Below, one piece after another: positions 20,280 through 29,421 of a stretch of 64,000 nucleotides of DNA. The notes under the pieces were generated by a model. The model did not search any database. It saw nothing but the letters and a program-made list of their open reading frames with translations, and was not told where the DNA came from. Source of the stretch: Agrococcus sediminis (GTDB taxonomy: Bacteria; Actinomycetota; Actinomycetes; Actinomycetales; Microbacteriaceae); assembly GCF_007923295.1 (NCBI RefSeq), contig NZ_VOIR01000011.1, positions 310,001 through 374,000 of the forward strand, read 5' to 3'. Position 1 is the first letter of the stretch, and each line of letters starts with the position of its first letter. A program made the translations under genes and the position numbers.

Positions 20280-21172
20280 CACCACGTCGCCCCCGGGTGC
20301 CGGCGGGCCAGCACCTGCATCTCGGCGAGCATCGGGCCGAGGTGCGTCGAGTGGTTCCCGTGCCTGCCGCCGCCCGACGACTGCCCGATGCGCGGGTGCA
20401 CGAAGTCGGACTCGACGATCCCGGCCTCGGCGAGCACCGCATCCCACACCTCGTCGAAGCCTGCCCGCAGGCTCGACGGCCGCGGCGCGACGCCCTCGAG
20501 GCGGTCGTGCAGCGCGTCGTCGCGGAAGAGCTCGTCGGTGTACGGCCACAGGTCGGCGAGCGCGACGAGCATGCGCCGGCGCGACTCGTCGGTGCCGCCC
20601 GCGAGCCGCAGCGTCCACTGCACGGCGTGGTCGCGGTGGTAGGCGACCTCCTTCACGGCCTTCGCCGCGATGGCCGCCAGCGTCGCATCCGTCGACTGCG
20701 ACAGCGCCGTGTAGAGCTCCTGCATCCAGGTCGCGGCGATCAGGCCGCGCGCGATCGTGTGCGCGAAGTCGCCGTTCGGCTGCTCGAACAGCCACGCGCA
20801 GCGGAACTCGTGCTCGTCGCGCCAGTAGGCGAGGTCGTCCTCGGAGCGGCCGGATGCGGTGCCGGCGTAGTGCAGGAGGCTGCGGGCGTGCCCGAGCAGG
20901 TCGAGCGCGATGTTGCCGAGCGCCATGTCCTCCTCGAGCTCGGGGGCGCGCGAGATCCACCAGCCGAGGCGCTGCGAGAGGATGAGCGCGTCGTCGCCGA
21001 GCCGCAGCGCGTACGCCGCGACGTCGTCGCTCGCCGTCGCCGACGCATCCGCCCCCGTCAGCTCTGCCGAGAGCGCGAGCTCGTCGACCGAGACGTCGCC
21101 GTGCACGTCGGCGGCCTCGGCCTCGTAGGCGGCCGCTACGGCGGCGGCGTCCCTGGGCTTGATGTCGCTCAC
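20279..21172 (-). CDS. paaC: Phenylacetyl-CoA epoxidase structural subunit PaaC
   Basis: A 297-residue ferritin-like helical subunit that pairs with PaaA in the epoxidase but has lost most metal ligands in this family. Landmarks are LGWWISRAPELEEDMALGN, LLGHARSLLHYAG, DDLAYWRDEHEFRCAWLFEQ, KAVKEVAYHRDHAVQW and HGNHSTHLGPMLAEMQ. The GTG start at 21172 overlaps the paaB stop as GTGA, and its own TGA overlaps the paaD ATG, so paaB-paaC-paaD are tightly coupled. The length fits the family (about 250) with a longer N terminus. Confidence 0.94.
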   Translation of the reverse strand: MSDIKPRDAAAVAAAYEAEAADVHGDVSVDELALSAELTGADASATASDDVAAYALRLGDDALILSQRLGWWISRAPELEEDMALGNIALDLLGHARSLLHYAGTASGRSEDDLAYWRDEHEFRCAWLFEQPNGDFAHTIARGLIAATWMQELYTALSQSTDATLAAIAAKAVKEVAYHRDHAVQWTLRLAGGTDESRRRMLVALADLWPYTDELFRDDALHDRLEGVAPRPSSLRAGFDEVWDAVLAEAGIVESDFVHPRIGQSSGGGRHGNHSTHLGPMLAEMQVLARRHPGATW

Positions 21173-21474
21173 AGGTGCGGCACCTCCGCGCTCTTCTCGT
21201 AGTACTTCGCGTGGCGGTAGTTCTTGCCCGCGGGGCTCTCGAAGAAGGCGCCCTTCTGGTCGGGGTCGCTCGTGGTGATGGCGCTCGAGCGCACCACCCA
21301 CACCGAGACGCCCTCGTTGCGGCGGGTGTAGAGGTCGCGCGCGTTGCGCAGCGCCATGTCGTCGTCGGGCGCGTGCAGCGAGCCGACGTGCACGTGGCTC
21401 AGGCCGCGGTTGGCGCGCACGAAGACCTCGTACAGCGGCCAGCCCTCGCCGGCGACGTCTCCGGGTGTCGACAT
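21169..21474 (-). CDS. paaB: Phenylacetyl-CoA epoxidase small subunit PaaB
   Basis: A 101-residue protein bridging the PaaAC catalytic heterodimers. Family features are WPLYEVFVRANRGLSHVHVG, ALRNARDLYTRRNEGVSVWV, a conserved SSAI, and FFESPAGKNYRHAKYY. GAGACGAGG precedes ATG 21474. It starts 98 nt after paaA; the gap holds short GTCGAGAC fragments of the dispersed repeat but no gene. The stop overlaps the paaC start. Confidence 0.95.
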   Translation of the reverse strand: MSTPGDVAGEGWPLYEVFVRANRGLSHVHVGSLHAPDDDMALRNARDLYTRRNEGVSVWVVRSSAITTSDPDQKGAFFESPAGKNYRHAKYYEKSAEVPHL

Positions 21475-21572
21475 CCTCGTCTCCTCGTTCTGCTCGGTCG
21501 GACTTCCCTGAAGTCCGGGTCCTGGTCGTCGAGACCCGGGGTTCGGGGAAGCTCGACGTCGTGTCGGTGGGG

Positions 21573-22559
21573 TCAGGCGGCGACGCGCTCGCGGGCGGCC
21601 TGCTTCTCGGCGTAGGCCGCGGCGGCCTCGCGCACCCACGCGCCCTCCTCGTGGGCGTCGCGGCGGTGCTGGATGCGCTGGGCGTTGGCGGGGCCGCGGC
21701 CGGCGAGCACCTCGTTGAACTCGGTCCAGTCGATCTCGGACATGTCCCAGGCCTGGCGCTCCTCGTTCCAGCGCAGGTTCGGGTCGGGCAGCGTGAGCCC
21801 GAGCACCTCCGCCTGCGGCACGAGCATGCCGACGAAGCGCTGGCGCAGCTCGTCGTTCGAGAAGCGCTTGATCTTCCACGCCATCGACTGCGCCGAGTTG
21901 GGCGACTCGTCGTCGGGCGGGCCGAACATCATGAGCGCGGGCCAGTACCAGCGGTCGACCGACTCCTGCGCCATCGCGTGCTGCTCGGGGGTGCCCTGGC
22001 TCAGCTCGAGCAGGATCTCGAAGCCCTGCCGCTGGTGGAACGACTCCTCCTTGCAGATGCGCACCATCGCGCGGCCGTAGGGGCCGTAGGAGGCGCGGCA
22101 CAGCGGCACCTGGTTGCAGATCGCGGCGCCGTCGACGAGCCAGCCGATCGCGCCCATGTCGGCCCACGTGGGCGTCGGGTAGTTGAAGATCGACGAGTAG
22201 CGGGCGCGCGAGGTGATGAGCTGCTCGGTCATCTCGTCGCGGCTGATGCCGAGCGTCTGCGCGGCCGAGTAGAGGTAGAGCCCGTGGCCGGCCTCGTCCT
22301 GCACCTTGGCCATGAGGATGGCCTTGCGCTTCAGGCTCGGCGCGCGCGAGATCCAGTTGCCCTCGGGCTGCATGCCGATGATCTCGGAGTGCGCGTGCTG
22401 CGAGATCTGCCGGATGAGCGTCTTCCGGTAGGCGTCGGGCATCCAGTCGCGCGGCTCGATGCGCTGGTCTGCCTCGATCAGCGCGTCGAAGCGCGCCTGC
22501 AGCTCGGCCTCCTGCTCCGCGTCGATGCGGGCGGATGCGTCGGGTGCGGTGAGCGTCAT
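21573..22559 (-). CDS. paaA: Phenylacetyl-CoA epoxidase catalytic subunit PaaA
   Basis: The di-iron catalytic subunit of the multicomponent oxygenase that epoxidises the ring of phenylacetyl-CoA. The 328-residue product shows ferritin-type ligand motifs [15 protein letters not shown] and [18 protein letters not shown], plus the active-site region [20 protein letters not shown] 22559 has GGAG at the right distance; two upstream ATGs (22577, 22580) would add MMETEST but have no site. It is the first gene of paaABCDE and divergent from paaI, with the shared operator 22592-22613 in between. Confidence 0.96.
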   Translation of the reverse strand: MTLTAPDASARIDAEQEAELQARFDALIEADQRIEPRDWMPDAYRKTLIRQISQHAHSEIIGMQPEGNWISRAPSLKRKAILMAKVQDEAGHGLYLYSAAQTLGISRDEMTEQLITSRARYSSIFNYPTPTWADMGAIGWLVDGAAICNQVPLCRASYGPYGRAMVRICKEESFHQRQGFEILLELSQGTPEQHAMAQESVDRWYWPALMMFGPPDDESPNSAQSMAWKIKRFSNDELRQRFVGMLVPQAEVLGLTLPDPNLRWNEERQAWDMSEIDWTEFNEVLAGRGPANAQRIQHRRDAHEEGAWVREAAAAYAEKQAARERVAA

Positions 22560-22591
22560 CGTCGACTCCGTCTCCATCACGGTCCGGAATT

Positions 22592-22613
22592 AGTGACCGA
22601 ACGTTCAGTAAGT
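22592..22613. promoter_or_regulatory. Operator palindrome between paaA and paaI (likely PaaR/TetR site)
   Basis: A 22-bp imperfect palindrome, AGTGACCGAACGTTCAGTAA plus GT. An almost identical site lies before paaJ at 32347-32368, with the same ATT directly to its left. It resembles TetR-type PaaR operators described for actinobacterial paa genes, as I recall them. A plus-strand -10 (TAGACT, 22615-22620) abuts it, so a bound repressor could block paaI as well as paaA. Confidence 0.78.
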
Positions 22614-22673
22614 ATAGACTGGCCGCATGCGGGCCTGCAACGGGGCCCGGAGAGCGGACGCAACGGAGCGCGC

Positions 22674-23129
22674 ATGGCACTGCAGACGACCCGGGACGAC
22701 ACGTGGCTCGCCACGGTCATGGCCGAAACCGACCGCGCCAAGGAGGCGTTCGGGATCGAGATCGCCGAGCTCGCGCGCGGCCGCGCCGTGCTCACCATGC
22801 CGGTCACCGACCGCATGGTGAACGGCTTCGGCATCACGCACGGCGGCCTGGTCTTCACGCTCGCCGACACCGCCTTCGCCTACGCGTGCAACGAGGACGC
22901 CACCGTCACGGTCGCATCCGGCGCCGACATCACCTTCGCCAAGGCCACCCACGCCGGGCAGACGCTCACGGCCACCGCCGAGCGGCGCTGGCGATCGGGC
23001 CGCAACGGGCTCTACGACGTCACGATCGTCGACGAGACCGGCGAGACGGTCGCGGAGTTCCGCGGCCGCTCCTTCTCCACCAACCGCACCGCCCCCGCCG
23101 CGCCCGAGGGCGCCGGCGGCCCCGCCTGA
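22674..23129 (+). CDS. paaI: Hotdog-fold thioesterase PaaI
   Basis: A 151-residue acyl-CoA thioesterase thought to free CoA from stalled phenylacetate intermediates. The hotdog helix carries NGFGITHGGLVFTLADTAFA, with H56-G-G and D65 in the catalytic positions. ATG 22674 has GGAG upstream. It is divergent from paaA, with the operator between them, and is followed by a palindromic repeat and then paaK on the same strand. Confidence 0.92.
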   Translation: MALQTTRDDTWLATVMAETDRAKEAFGIEIAELARGRAVLTMPVTDRMVNGFGITHGGLVFTLADTAFAYACNEDATVTVASGADITFAKATHAGQTLTATAERRWRSGRNGLYDVTIVDETGETVAEFRGRSFSTNRTAPAAPEGAGGPA

Positions 23130-23144
23130 CCCACCCCATCCCCC

Positions 23145-23184
23145 GTCGGTCGAGCAGCCGCCGCAGGCGGCGTGTCGAGACCAC
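23145..23184. repeat. Single copy of the 40-bp palindromic repeat
   Basis: Close match to the three copies at 12161-12309: GGTCGAG, inner hairpin GCCGCCGCAGGCGGC, then GTCGAGACCAC. It lies between paaI and paaK and is followed by a CTCGACACGGCCC fragment. Confidence 0.8.
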
Positions 23185-23247
23185 GACCGATCGCCATCTC
23201 GACACGGCCCTTCCGCCTCCTCGATGACCGCAGAGACAGGAGCAACG

Positions 23248-24552
23248 ATGCTCGACCAGCCCACCGCATCCGCCGACCTCCGCGACGCCGGCGAGCGCCT
23301 CACGCTCGACGAGCTGCGCGCGCTGCAGCTCGAGCGGCTGCAGCAGACCGTGCGCCACGCCTACGCGAACGTGCCGACGTACACGCGGAAGCTCGATGAG
23401 GCGGGCGTGCACCCCGACGACATCCGCGCGCTCGACGACCTGCAGCGGCTGCCGTTCACGAGCAAGGAGGACCTCCGCGCCTCCTACCCGTTCGGCATGT
23501 TCGCGGTGCCGATGGAGCAGGTGGCGCGCATCCACGCCTCATCCGGCACGACCGGCCGGCCGACGGTCGTCGGCTACACGAAGGACGACCTCGACGTGTG
23601 GGCCGACGTGGTCGCGCGCTCGCTGCGCGCCGCCGGCGTGCGGCCCGGCATGAAGGTGCACAACGCCTACGGCTACGGCCTCTTCACCGGCGGCCAGGGC
23701 GCCCACGCCGGCATCGAGCGGCTCGGCGCGACCGTCATCCCCGTCTCGGGCGGTCAGACGGCGCGGCAGGTGCAGCTCATCCGCGACTTCGAGCCCGACG
23801 CGATCATGTGCACGCCCTCGTACCTGCTGACGATCGCGGATGCGTTCGAGGAGGCCGGGCTCGACCCGCGCGAGACGTCGCTCAAGGTGGCGATCTGCGG
23901 CGCCGAGCCGTGGACGAACGAGATGCGGGCCGAGCTCGAGCGGCGGACGGGCCTCGACGCGGTCGACATCTACGGGCTGTCGGAGGTCATGGGGCCGGGC
24001 GTCGGGAGCGAGTTCGCGTCGACGAAGGACGGCCCGACCATCTGGGAGGACCACTTCCTGCCCGAGGTGATCGACGGCGAGACCGGCGAGCAGCTGCCCG
24101 ACGGCGAGATGGGCGAGCTCGTCTTCACGTCGCTCACGAAGCAGGCGTTCCCTGTGATCCGCTACCGCACCCGCGACCTCACCCGGCTGCTGCCGGGCTC
24201 GGCGCAGTCGACGATGCGCCGCATCGAGAAGATCACCGGCCGCAACGACGACATGCTCATCGTGCGCGGCGTCAACATCTTCCCGACGCAGATCGAGGAG
24301 ATCGTGCTCGAGATCGAGCACCTCACGCCGCACTTCATCCTCGAGCTCGTCAAGCGCGGGCGGATGGACGGGCTGGTCGTGAAGATCGAGAGCACGCCGG
24401 GCGTGAAGCCGGTCGTGTCGACGGCCGCGGCGGAGATCCTGAAGCTGCGCGTCAAGGAGCGCATCGGCACGACGGTCGACGTGGAGATCGTGCCGACGGG
24501 CTCGCTGCCGCGCTCGGAGGGCAAGTACAAGCGTGTCTACGATCTCCGCTGA
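23248..24552 (+). CDS. paaK: Phenylacetate-CoA ligase PaaK
   Basis: Activates phenylacetate with ATP and CoA, the first step of the pathway. The 434-residue product is of family length (E. coli 437). It has the AMP-binding loop SSGTTGRP at residues 98-105, YGYGLFTGGQGAHAG, DIYGLSEVMGPG, and the hinge and C-terminal lid (ITGRNDDMLIVRGVNIFPTQ, then GSLPRSEGKYKRV with the catalytic Lys). ATG 23248 is chosen for AGGAG at 6 nt; an ATG at 23224 is not supported. It is followed by the TetR regulator. Confidence 0.96.
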   Translation: MLDQPTASADLRDAGERLTLDELRALQLERLQQTVRHAYANVPTYTRKLDEAGVHPDDIRALDDLQRLPFTSKEDLRASYPFGMFAVPMEQVARIHASSGTTGRPTVVGYTKDDLDVWADVVARSLRAAGVRPGMKVHNAYGYGLFTGGQGAHAGIERLGATVIPVSGGQTARQVQLIRDFEPDAIMCTPSYLLTIADAFEEAGLDPRETSLKVAICGAEPWTNEMRAELERRTGLDAVDIYGLSEVMGPGVGSEFASTKDGPTIWEDHFLPEVIDGETGEQLPDGEMGELVFTSLTKQAFPVIRYRTRDLTRLLPGSAQSTMRRIEKITGRNDDMLIVRGVNIFPTQIEEIVLEIEHLTPHFILELVKRGRMDGLVVKIESTPGVKPVVSTAAAEILKLRVKERIGTTVDVEIVPTGSLPRSEGKYKRVYDLR

Positions 24553-24589
24553 CCGGCCAGCGGCCGAGCGCCGCTGAGATGATGTCCCG

Positions 24590-25201
24590 ATGACCACCGC
24601 CACCGAGCCCGCCCGCCGCGGCCGCCCCGGCTACGATCGCGACTCGATGCTCGAGGTCGTCGTCGAGGCGTTCAACGAGCGCGGCTACGACGCGACCTCG
24701 CTCGGGGTGCTCGCCGAGCGGCTCGGCCTGTCGAAGTCGGCGATCTACCACCACTTCGCCTCGAAGGAGCAGATGCTCGAGGTCGCCCTCGGCAAGGCGC
24801 TCGACGCGCTCGAGGCCGTCTTCGACGCACCGGAGGCGACGAGCGGACCGGTCGTCGACCGCATCCGCCACGTCATCCGCGGCGCGGTGCTCGTGCTGTG
24901 CGAGCACCGGGCGTTCGTCACGCTGCTGCTGCGGCTGCGCGGCAACACCCCGATCGAGCTCGAGGCGCTGCGGCGTCGGCGCGAGATCGACCGCAAGCTG
25001 CGCGCCATGTTCGAGCAGTCGCGAGCCGAGGGCACGCTGCGGCCCGACATCGACCCGCGCGTGGCCGAGCGGCTCACCTTCGGCATGGTCAACTCGATCG
25101 TCGAGTGGTACCGCCCCGACGGCCCGATCACGCCGCAGCAGCTCGCCGACTCGGTCCTCGAGCTCGTGCGCACGGGCCTGCGCGAGCCGTCCTCGCTGTA
25201 G
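24590..25201 (+). CDS. paaR: TetR-family regulator, probable PaaR
   Basis: A 203-residue protein. The N-terminal helix-turn-helix is typical: TSLGVLAERLGLSKSAIYHH at about residues 37-56, then FASKEQMLEVAL. The C-terminal ligand domain is unassigned. It lies 37 nt after paaK and is the only regulator in the paa region. The two operator palindromes at 22592 and 32347 have a TetR-like shape, so it probably represses paa transcription and is released by phenylacetyl-CoA, as known for PaaR. There is no Shine-Dalgarno; GATGAT lies 6 nt before the ATG (leaderless pattern), so it may have its own promoter. The symbol is inferred from context. Confidence 0.82.
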   Translation: MTTATEPARRGRPGYDRDSMLEVVVEAFNERGYDATSLGVLAERLGLSKSAIYHHFASKEQMLEVALGKALDALEAVFDAPEATSGPVVDRIRHVIRGAVLVLCEHRAFVTLLLRLRGNTPIELEALRRRREIDRKLRAMFEQSRAEGTLRPDIDPRVAERLTFGMVNSIVEWYRPDGPITPQQLADSVLELVRTGLREPSSL

Positions 25202-25203
25202 CC

Positions 25204-25674
25204 GTGCCGCCGGAGGAGGTCGTCTGGTTCGTCGACTGGCTCGAGCGGCGGGAGGTCGTCTACCAGTGCAACGGCGGCTGGGCGGTGGATGCGCTGGTCG
25301 GTCGCGAGACCCGGCCCCACCGCGACCTCGACGTCTTCCTCGACGAGCGCGCGCTCGCGGATGCGGTCGCCGCCCTGCGGGAGCGCGGCTATGCCGTGGT
25401 CGACGACTGGCTGCCGGTGCGGATCGAGCTCGCCGCGGAGGAGCGGCGGGTCGACCTGCACCCGATGCGGATCCTGCCGGGCGGCGACGGCGTGCAGGCG
25501 CTGCTCGACGGGGGAGAGCTGGTGCACCGTGCCGCCGACCGCACGAGGGGATCGATCGGCGGGCGCGCGGTCGTGGTCGCGTCGGCGGCTCGGCTGCTGC
25601 AGCTGCGCGAGGGCTACGAGCCGCGCGCGGTCGACCTGCACGACCTCGCGCAGCTGCGACGCCTGGAGCGCTGA
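25204..25674 (+). CDS. Small nucleotidyltransferase (LinB/AadB-like fold)
   Basis: A 156-residue protein of the polymerase-beta-like nucleotidyltransferase superfamily. The signature is NGGWAVDALVGRETRPHRDL followed directly by DVF: G24-G25 and the metal-binding D41/D43. The pattern matches lincosamide and aminoglycoside-2''-type nucleotidyltransferases and many uncharacterised relatives. A resistance role is possible but not supported by context. GTG 25204 begins two bases after the paaR stop; no good ribosome site is visible. It may ride on the paaR transcript. Confidence 0.75.
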   Translation: MPPEEVVWFVDWLERREVVYQCNGGWAVDALVGRETRPHRDLDVFLDERALADAVAALRERGYAVVDDWLPVRIELAAEERRVDLHPMRILPGGDGVQALLDGGELVHRAADRTRGSIGGRAVVVASAARLLQLREGYEPRAVDLHDLAQLRRLER

Positions 25675-26550
<876 letters not shown>

Positions 26551-26561
26551 TCGGTCGCACG

Positions 26562-26589
26562 GGGCGGAGATCCGGTCGGGTCTCCGCCC
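26562..26589. terminator. Bidirectional hairpin terminator after the rpf-like gene
   Basis: A perfect 9-bp stem (GGGCGGAGA with TCTCCGCCC) with a 10-nt loop, lying between convergent genes ending at 26550 and 26599. Confidence 0.78.
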
Positions 26590-26598
26590 TTCGTGCTG

Positions 26599-26988
26599 TC
26601 AGGCCACCTCGACCCAGCGCGAGCGCCAGTCGGGCGGGTCGAACGGCTCGCTCCAGTAGGCCGTCTCGCGGGCGATGCGGTCGCCCCGGAACTCGAAGAC
26701 GAAGACCGTCTTGTAGACGGGGCCGCCGTAGTCGAGCGTCGCCTCGGCCACGACGAGGTCGCCGGCGCTCACGATCCGGCGCGGCGTGATCGTCGGCAGC
26801 TGCGGGAACGCGCGGTAGACGCCGCGGCGGTTCTCGCCGCCGACCACCCGCTCGCCCGACTGCGGCCAGTCCATCACCGCATCCTCGTGGAAGAGCTCGT
26901 CCATCACCTCGATGCGGCCCTCGTTGATGCAGGCGATGAGCCGCTCGACGACGGCCTCGTGCTGCGCGTTCCTGTCGGCACCGTCCAC
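26599..26988 (-). CDS. SnoaL-like/NTF2-fold protein
   Basis: A 129-residue single-domain protein of the cone-shaped NTF2-like fold: an N-terminal helix (HEAVVERLIACINEGRIEVM), DELFHEDAVMDWPQSGERV, and strands ending FVFEFRGDRIARETAYW, typical of SnoaL-type polyketide cyclase relatives and of many small enzymes or binders. No catalytic assignment is possible. GTG 26988 is the only sensible start and has AGGGGG upstream. It is convergent with the rpf-like gene and separated from paaZ by a palindromic repeat. Confidence 0.75.
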   Translation of the reverse strand: MDGADRNAQHEAVVERLIACINEGRIEVMDELFHEDAVMDWPQSGERVVGGENRRGVYRAFPQLPTITPRRIVSAGDLVVAEATLDYGGPVYKTVFVFEFRGDRIARETAYWSEPFDPPDWRSRWVEVA

Positions 26989-27070
26989 GGTGCACCCCCT
27001 CGTCACGCTGTAGCCGCATTGTCGACCCGCGGTCGGGCGGGCGCCAGGGGCGACTTGGGGGCTGGATGTG

Positions 27071-27125
27071 CTCCGGTACGGACTCGCGGGTCGTGCGGGC
27101 TCGCTTCCGCGAATCGGTACCGGAG
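27071..27125. repeat. KpnI-type palindromic repeat, copy 1
   Basis: Left arm CTCCGGTACGGACTCGCGG and right arm CCGCGAATCGGTACCGGAG are near-perfect inverted repeats around about 17 nt. Related copies lie at 51127-51182 and 59888-59942. It sits in the gap between paaZ and the SnoaL-like gene. Confidence 0.75.
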
Positions 27126-27143
27126 GCCGGTGTGCGCGGCCGC

Positions 27144-29234
27144 TCAGGCCGCGGGCTGCTCCTTCGCGACGTAGGTCAGCAGGTCGTACTGCGCGACGGT
27201 CTCGTCGTCCTGGTTCGTGAGCACCGCATCCCATCGCACCTCGCCGTAGGGGTCGGTCTCGCGCGGCGTGATCTGCTTCGCCGTGAGCGTCACCCGCAGC
27301 GTGTCGCCGGGGGAGACCGGCGTCATGAAGCGCAGGTTGTCGAGGCCCGTGTTCGCGAGCACGGGGCCCGGCGCCGGCTCGACGAAGAGGCCCGCCGCGA
27401 ACGACAGCAGCAGGTAGCCGTGCGCCACGCGTCCCGGGAAGAACGCGTTGGCCTCGGCGGCCTCCTGATCCATGTGCGCGTAGAACCGGTCGCCCGTGAA
27501 GTCGGCGAAGTGCTCGATGTCGTCGAGCGTGATCTCGCGCCGCTCCGAGACGACCTGGTCGCCGATGCGCAGCTCGGCGAGCGACTTGCGGAACGGATGC
27601 GGCGCCTCGGTCGACGCCGTCGCCCCCGGGTGCCAGACGCCCGTGAGGGCCGTCAGCATGGTCGGCGAGCCCTGGATGGCCGTGCGCTGCATGTGGTGGA
27701 GCACCGAGCGGATGCCGCCGAGCTCCTCGCCGCCGCCGGCGCGGCCCGGCCCGCCGTGCACGAGCATCGGCAGCGGCGAGCCGTGCCCGGTCGAGGCGCG
27801 AGCGTCGTCGCGGTCGAGCAGCAGGATGCGGCCGTTGTGCGGCGCGATGCGGCGCGTCAGCTCGCTGACGAACGCGGGGTCGTGCGAGGCGACCGAGGTC
27901 ACGAGCGAGCCGCCGCCGCGGGCGACGATCTCGGCGGCCTGCTCGGGCGATCCGTACTCGACGAGCGACGAGACCGGGCCGAACGCCTCGATCTCGTGCA
28001 GCGCATCCGCCCCCGGGTCGTCGAAGGCGAGCAGCGTCGGCGCGACGAACGCGCCGCCCGCCGCCTCGCCGAGCGAGCCGTCGGCGAGCGTGACGTGCCC
28101 GGCGTCGCCGCCGACCACGATCTGGCCGCCGCCCTCGCGCAGCTTCATCACCTGCCGCAGCACCTCGTCGCGCTGCTCGGTGGAGGCGAGCGGCCCCATC
28201 GTGACGCCCTCGGCGCGCGGGTCGCCGACGACCACCTTCGCGGCGATGCGCTCGCGCACCGCGTCGGCCACCGCATCCGTCATGCCCGTCGGCACGACCG
28301 CGCGGCGGATGGCCGTGCACTTCTGGCCCGCCTTCGCCGTCATCTCGGCGACGAGGCCGCGCACGTAGGCGTCGAACTCGGGCGTGCCGGGCACCGCGTC
28401 AGGGCCGAGCACCGAGGCGTTGATCGAGTCGGTCTCGGCAGTGAACCGCACGCCGCGGGCCTGCACGGCCTCGTGGCGGCGCAGCGAGTCGGCGGTGGAT
28501 GCGGAGCCGGTGAAGCCGACGGTGTCGCCGAGCCGCAGGTGGTCCATGAGGTCGCGCGCGGAGCCCGAGACGAGCTGGATCGCGCCCGCGGGCAGCAGGC
28601 CCGACTCGGCGAGGATGCGCACCATGTGCTCGGCGACGTAGCCGGTGGGCGTGGCGGGCTTGATGAGCGTGGGCATGCCGGCGAGGAACGCCGGTGCGAG
28701 CTTCTCGAGCGAGCCCCAGACGGGGAAGTTGAAGGCGTTGATCTGCACCGCGACGCCGGGCAGCGTCGTGCAGATGTGGCGGGCGAGGAACGAGCCGTCC
28801 TTCGACAGCGGCTCGACGGGGCCGTCGAGGTAGATCGTCGACTGCGGCATCTCGCGCCGCCCCTTCGACGAGTAGGTGAAGAGCACGCCGATGCCGCCGT
28901 CGATGTCGACCCACGAGTCGCTCTTCGTCGCGCCGGTGCGGCTCGAGAGCTCGTACAGCTCGCTCTTGCGCTCGGTGAGCGCGAGCGCCATCTGCTTCAG
29001 CAGGATCGCGCGCTGGTGGAACGTGAGGGGCGCGAGGCTGTGTTGCCCGACGGTGCGGGCGTGCTCGAGCGCGGCGGCGGTGTCGAGGCCGGTGGTCGAG
29101 ACGCGCACGACCTCCTCGCCGGTCGAGGCGTCGCGCACGACGGTCGCGTCGGCGGCGTCGGCCTCGGTCGGCTCCCACCAGGCGTCCTGGATGTAGCTGG
29201 GCAGCAGTCGGGCCTGGGTCATCGTGTCGGTCAT
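27144..29234 (-). CDS. paaZ: PaaZ, bifunctional oxepin-CoA hydrolase/semialdehyde dehydrogenase
   Basis: Opens the oxepin-CoA ring and oxidises the resulting aldehyde. The 696-residue product is a full-length fusion. The N-terminal aldehyde dehydrogenase has INAFNFPVWGSLEKLAPA, E267 in RFTAETDSIN and catalytic C306 in AGQKCTAIRR. The C-terminal MaoC-like R-hydratase domain has FADFTGDRFYAHMDQ and GRVAHGYLLLSFAAG. ATG 29234 has GGAGGAGAGG upstream. It lies downstream of paaJFH, separated from paaH by a 187-nt repeat-filled gap, so it may be a separate transcript or read through. Confidence 0.96.
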   Translation of the reverse strand: MTDTMTQARLLPSYIQDAWWEPTEADAADATVVRDASTGEEVVRVSTTGLDTAAALEHARTVGQHSLAPLTFHQRAILLKQMALALTERKSELYELSSRTGATKSDSWVDIDGGIGVLFTYSSKGRREMPQSTIYLDGPVEPLSKDGSFLARHICTTLPGVAVQINAFNFPVWGSLEKLAPAFLAGMPTLIKPATPTGYVAEHMVRILAESGLLPAGAIQLVSGSARDLMDHLRLGDTVGFTGSASTADSLRRHEAVQARGVRFTAETDSINASVLGPDAVPGTPEFDAYVRGLVAEMTAKAGQKCTAIRRAVVPTGMTDAVADAVRERIAAKVVVGDPRAEGVTMGPLASTEQRDEVLRQVMKLREGGGQIVVGGDAGHVTLADGSLGEAAGGAFVAPTLLAFDDPGADALHEIEAFGPVSSLVEYGSPEQAAEIVARGGGSLVTSVASHDPAFVSELTRRIAPHNGRILLLDRDDARASTGHGSPLPMLVHGGPGRAGGGEELGGIRSVLHHMQRTAIQGSPTMLTALTGVWHPGATASTEAPHPFRKSLAELRIGDQVVSERREITLDDIEHFADFTGDRFYAHMDQEAAEANAFFPGRVAHGYLLLSFAAGLFVEPAPGPVLANTGLDNLRFMTPVSPGDTLRVTLTAKQITPRETDPYGEVRWDAVLTNQDDETVAQYDLLTYVAKEQPAA

Positions 29235-29245
29235 CGTCGATCCTC

Positions 29246-29421
29246 TCCTCCCCGTTCGTCGAGTAGGCCCGGAGGGCCGTGTCGAGACGGAGTGCGGTGT
29301 GCTCGGTCCTCCCCGTTCGTCGAGTAGGCCCGAAGGGCCGTATCGAGACGGAGTGCGGTGTGTTCGGTTGTCGCGACTGGTCTCGACACGCCGCCTGCGG
29401 GGGCTGCTCGACCAGCGGGGG
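29246..29421. repeat. 61-bp tandem duplication plus an inverted repeat copy
   Basis: Two head-to-tail 61-bp units (29246-29306 and 29307-29367) differ at only a few bases and each contain TCGTCGAGTAGGCCC and GGGCCGTRTCGAGACGGAG. They are followed by a CTGGTCTCGACACGCCGCCTG element in the opposite sense, to about 29421. The array fills the whole paaH-paaZ gap. Confidence 0.85.

Noticed and set aside
22577-22580. Upstream ATGs of paaA as the start
   Set aside because: No ribosome site; ATG 22559 has GGAG at a good distance and gives the usual family N terminus.
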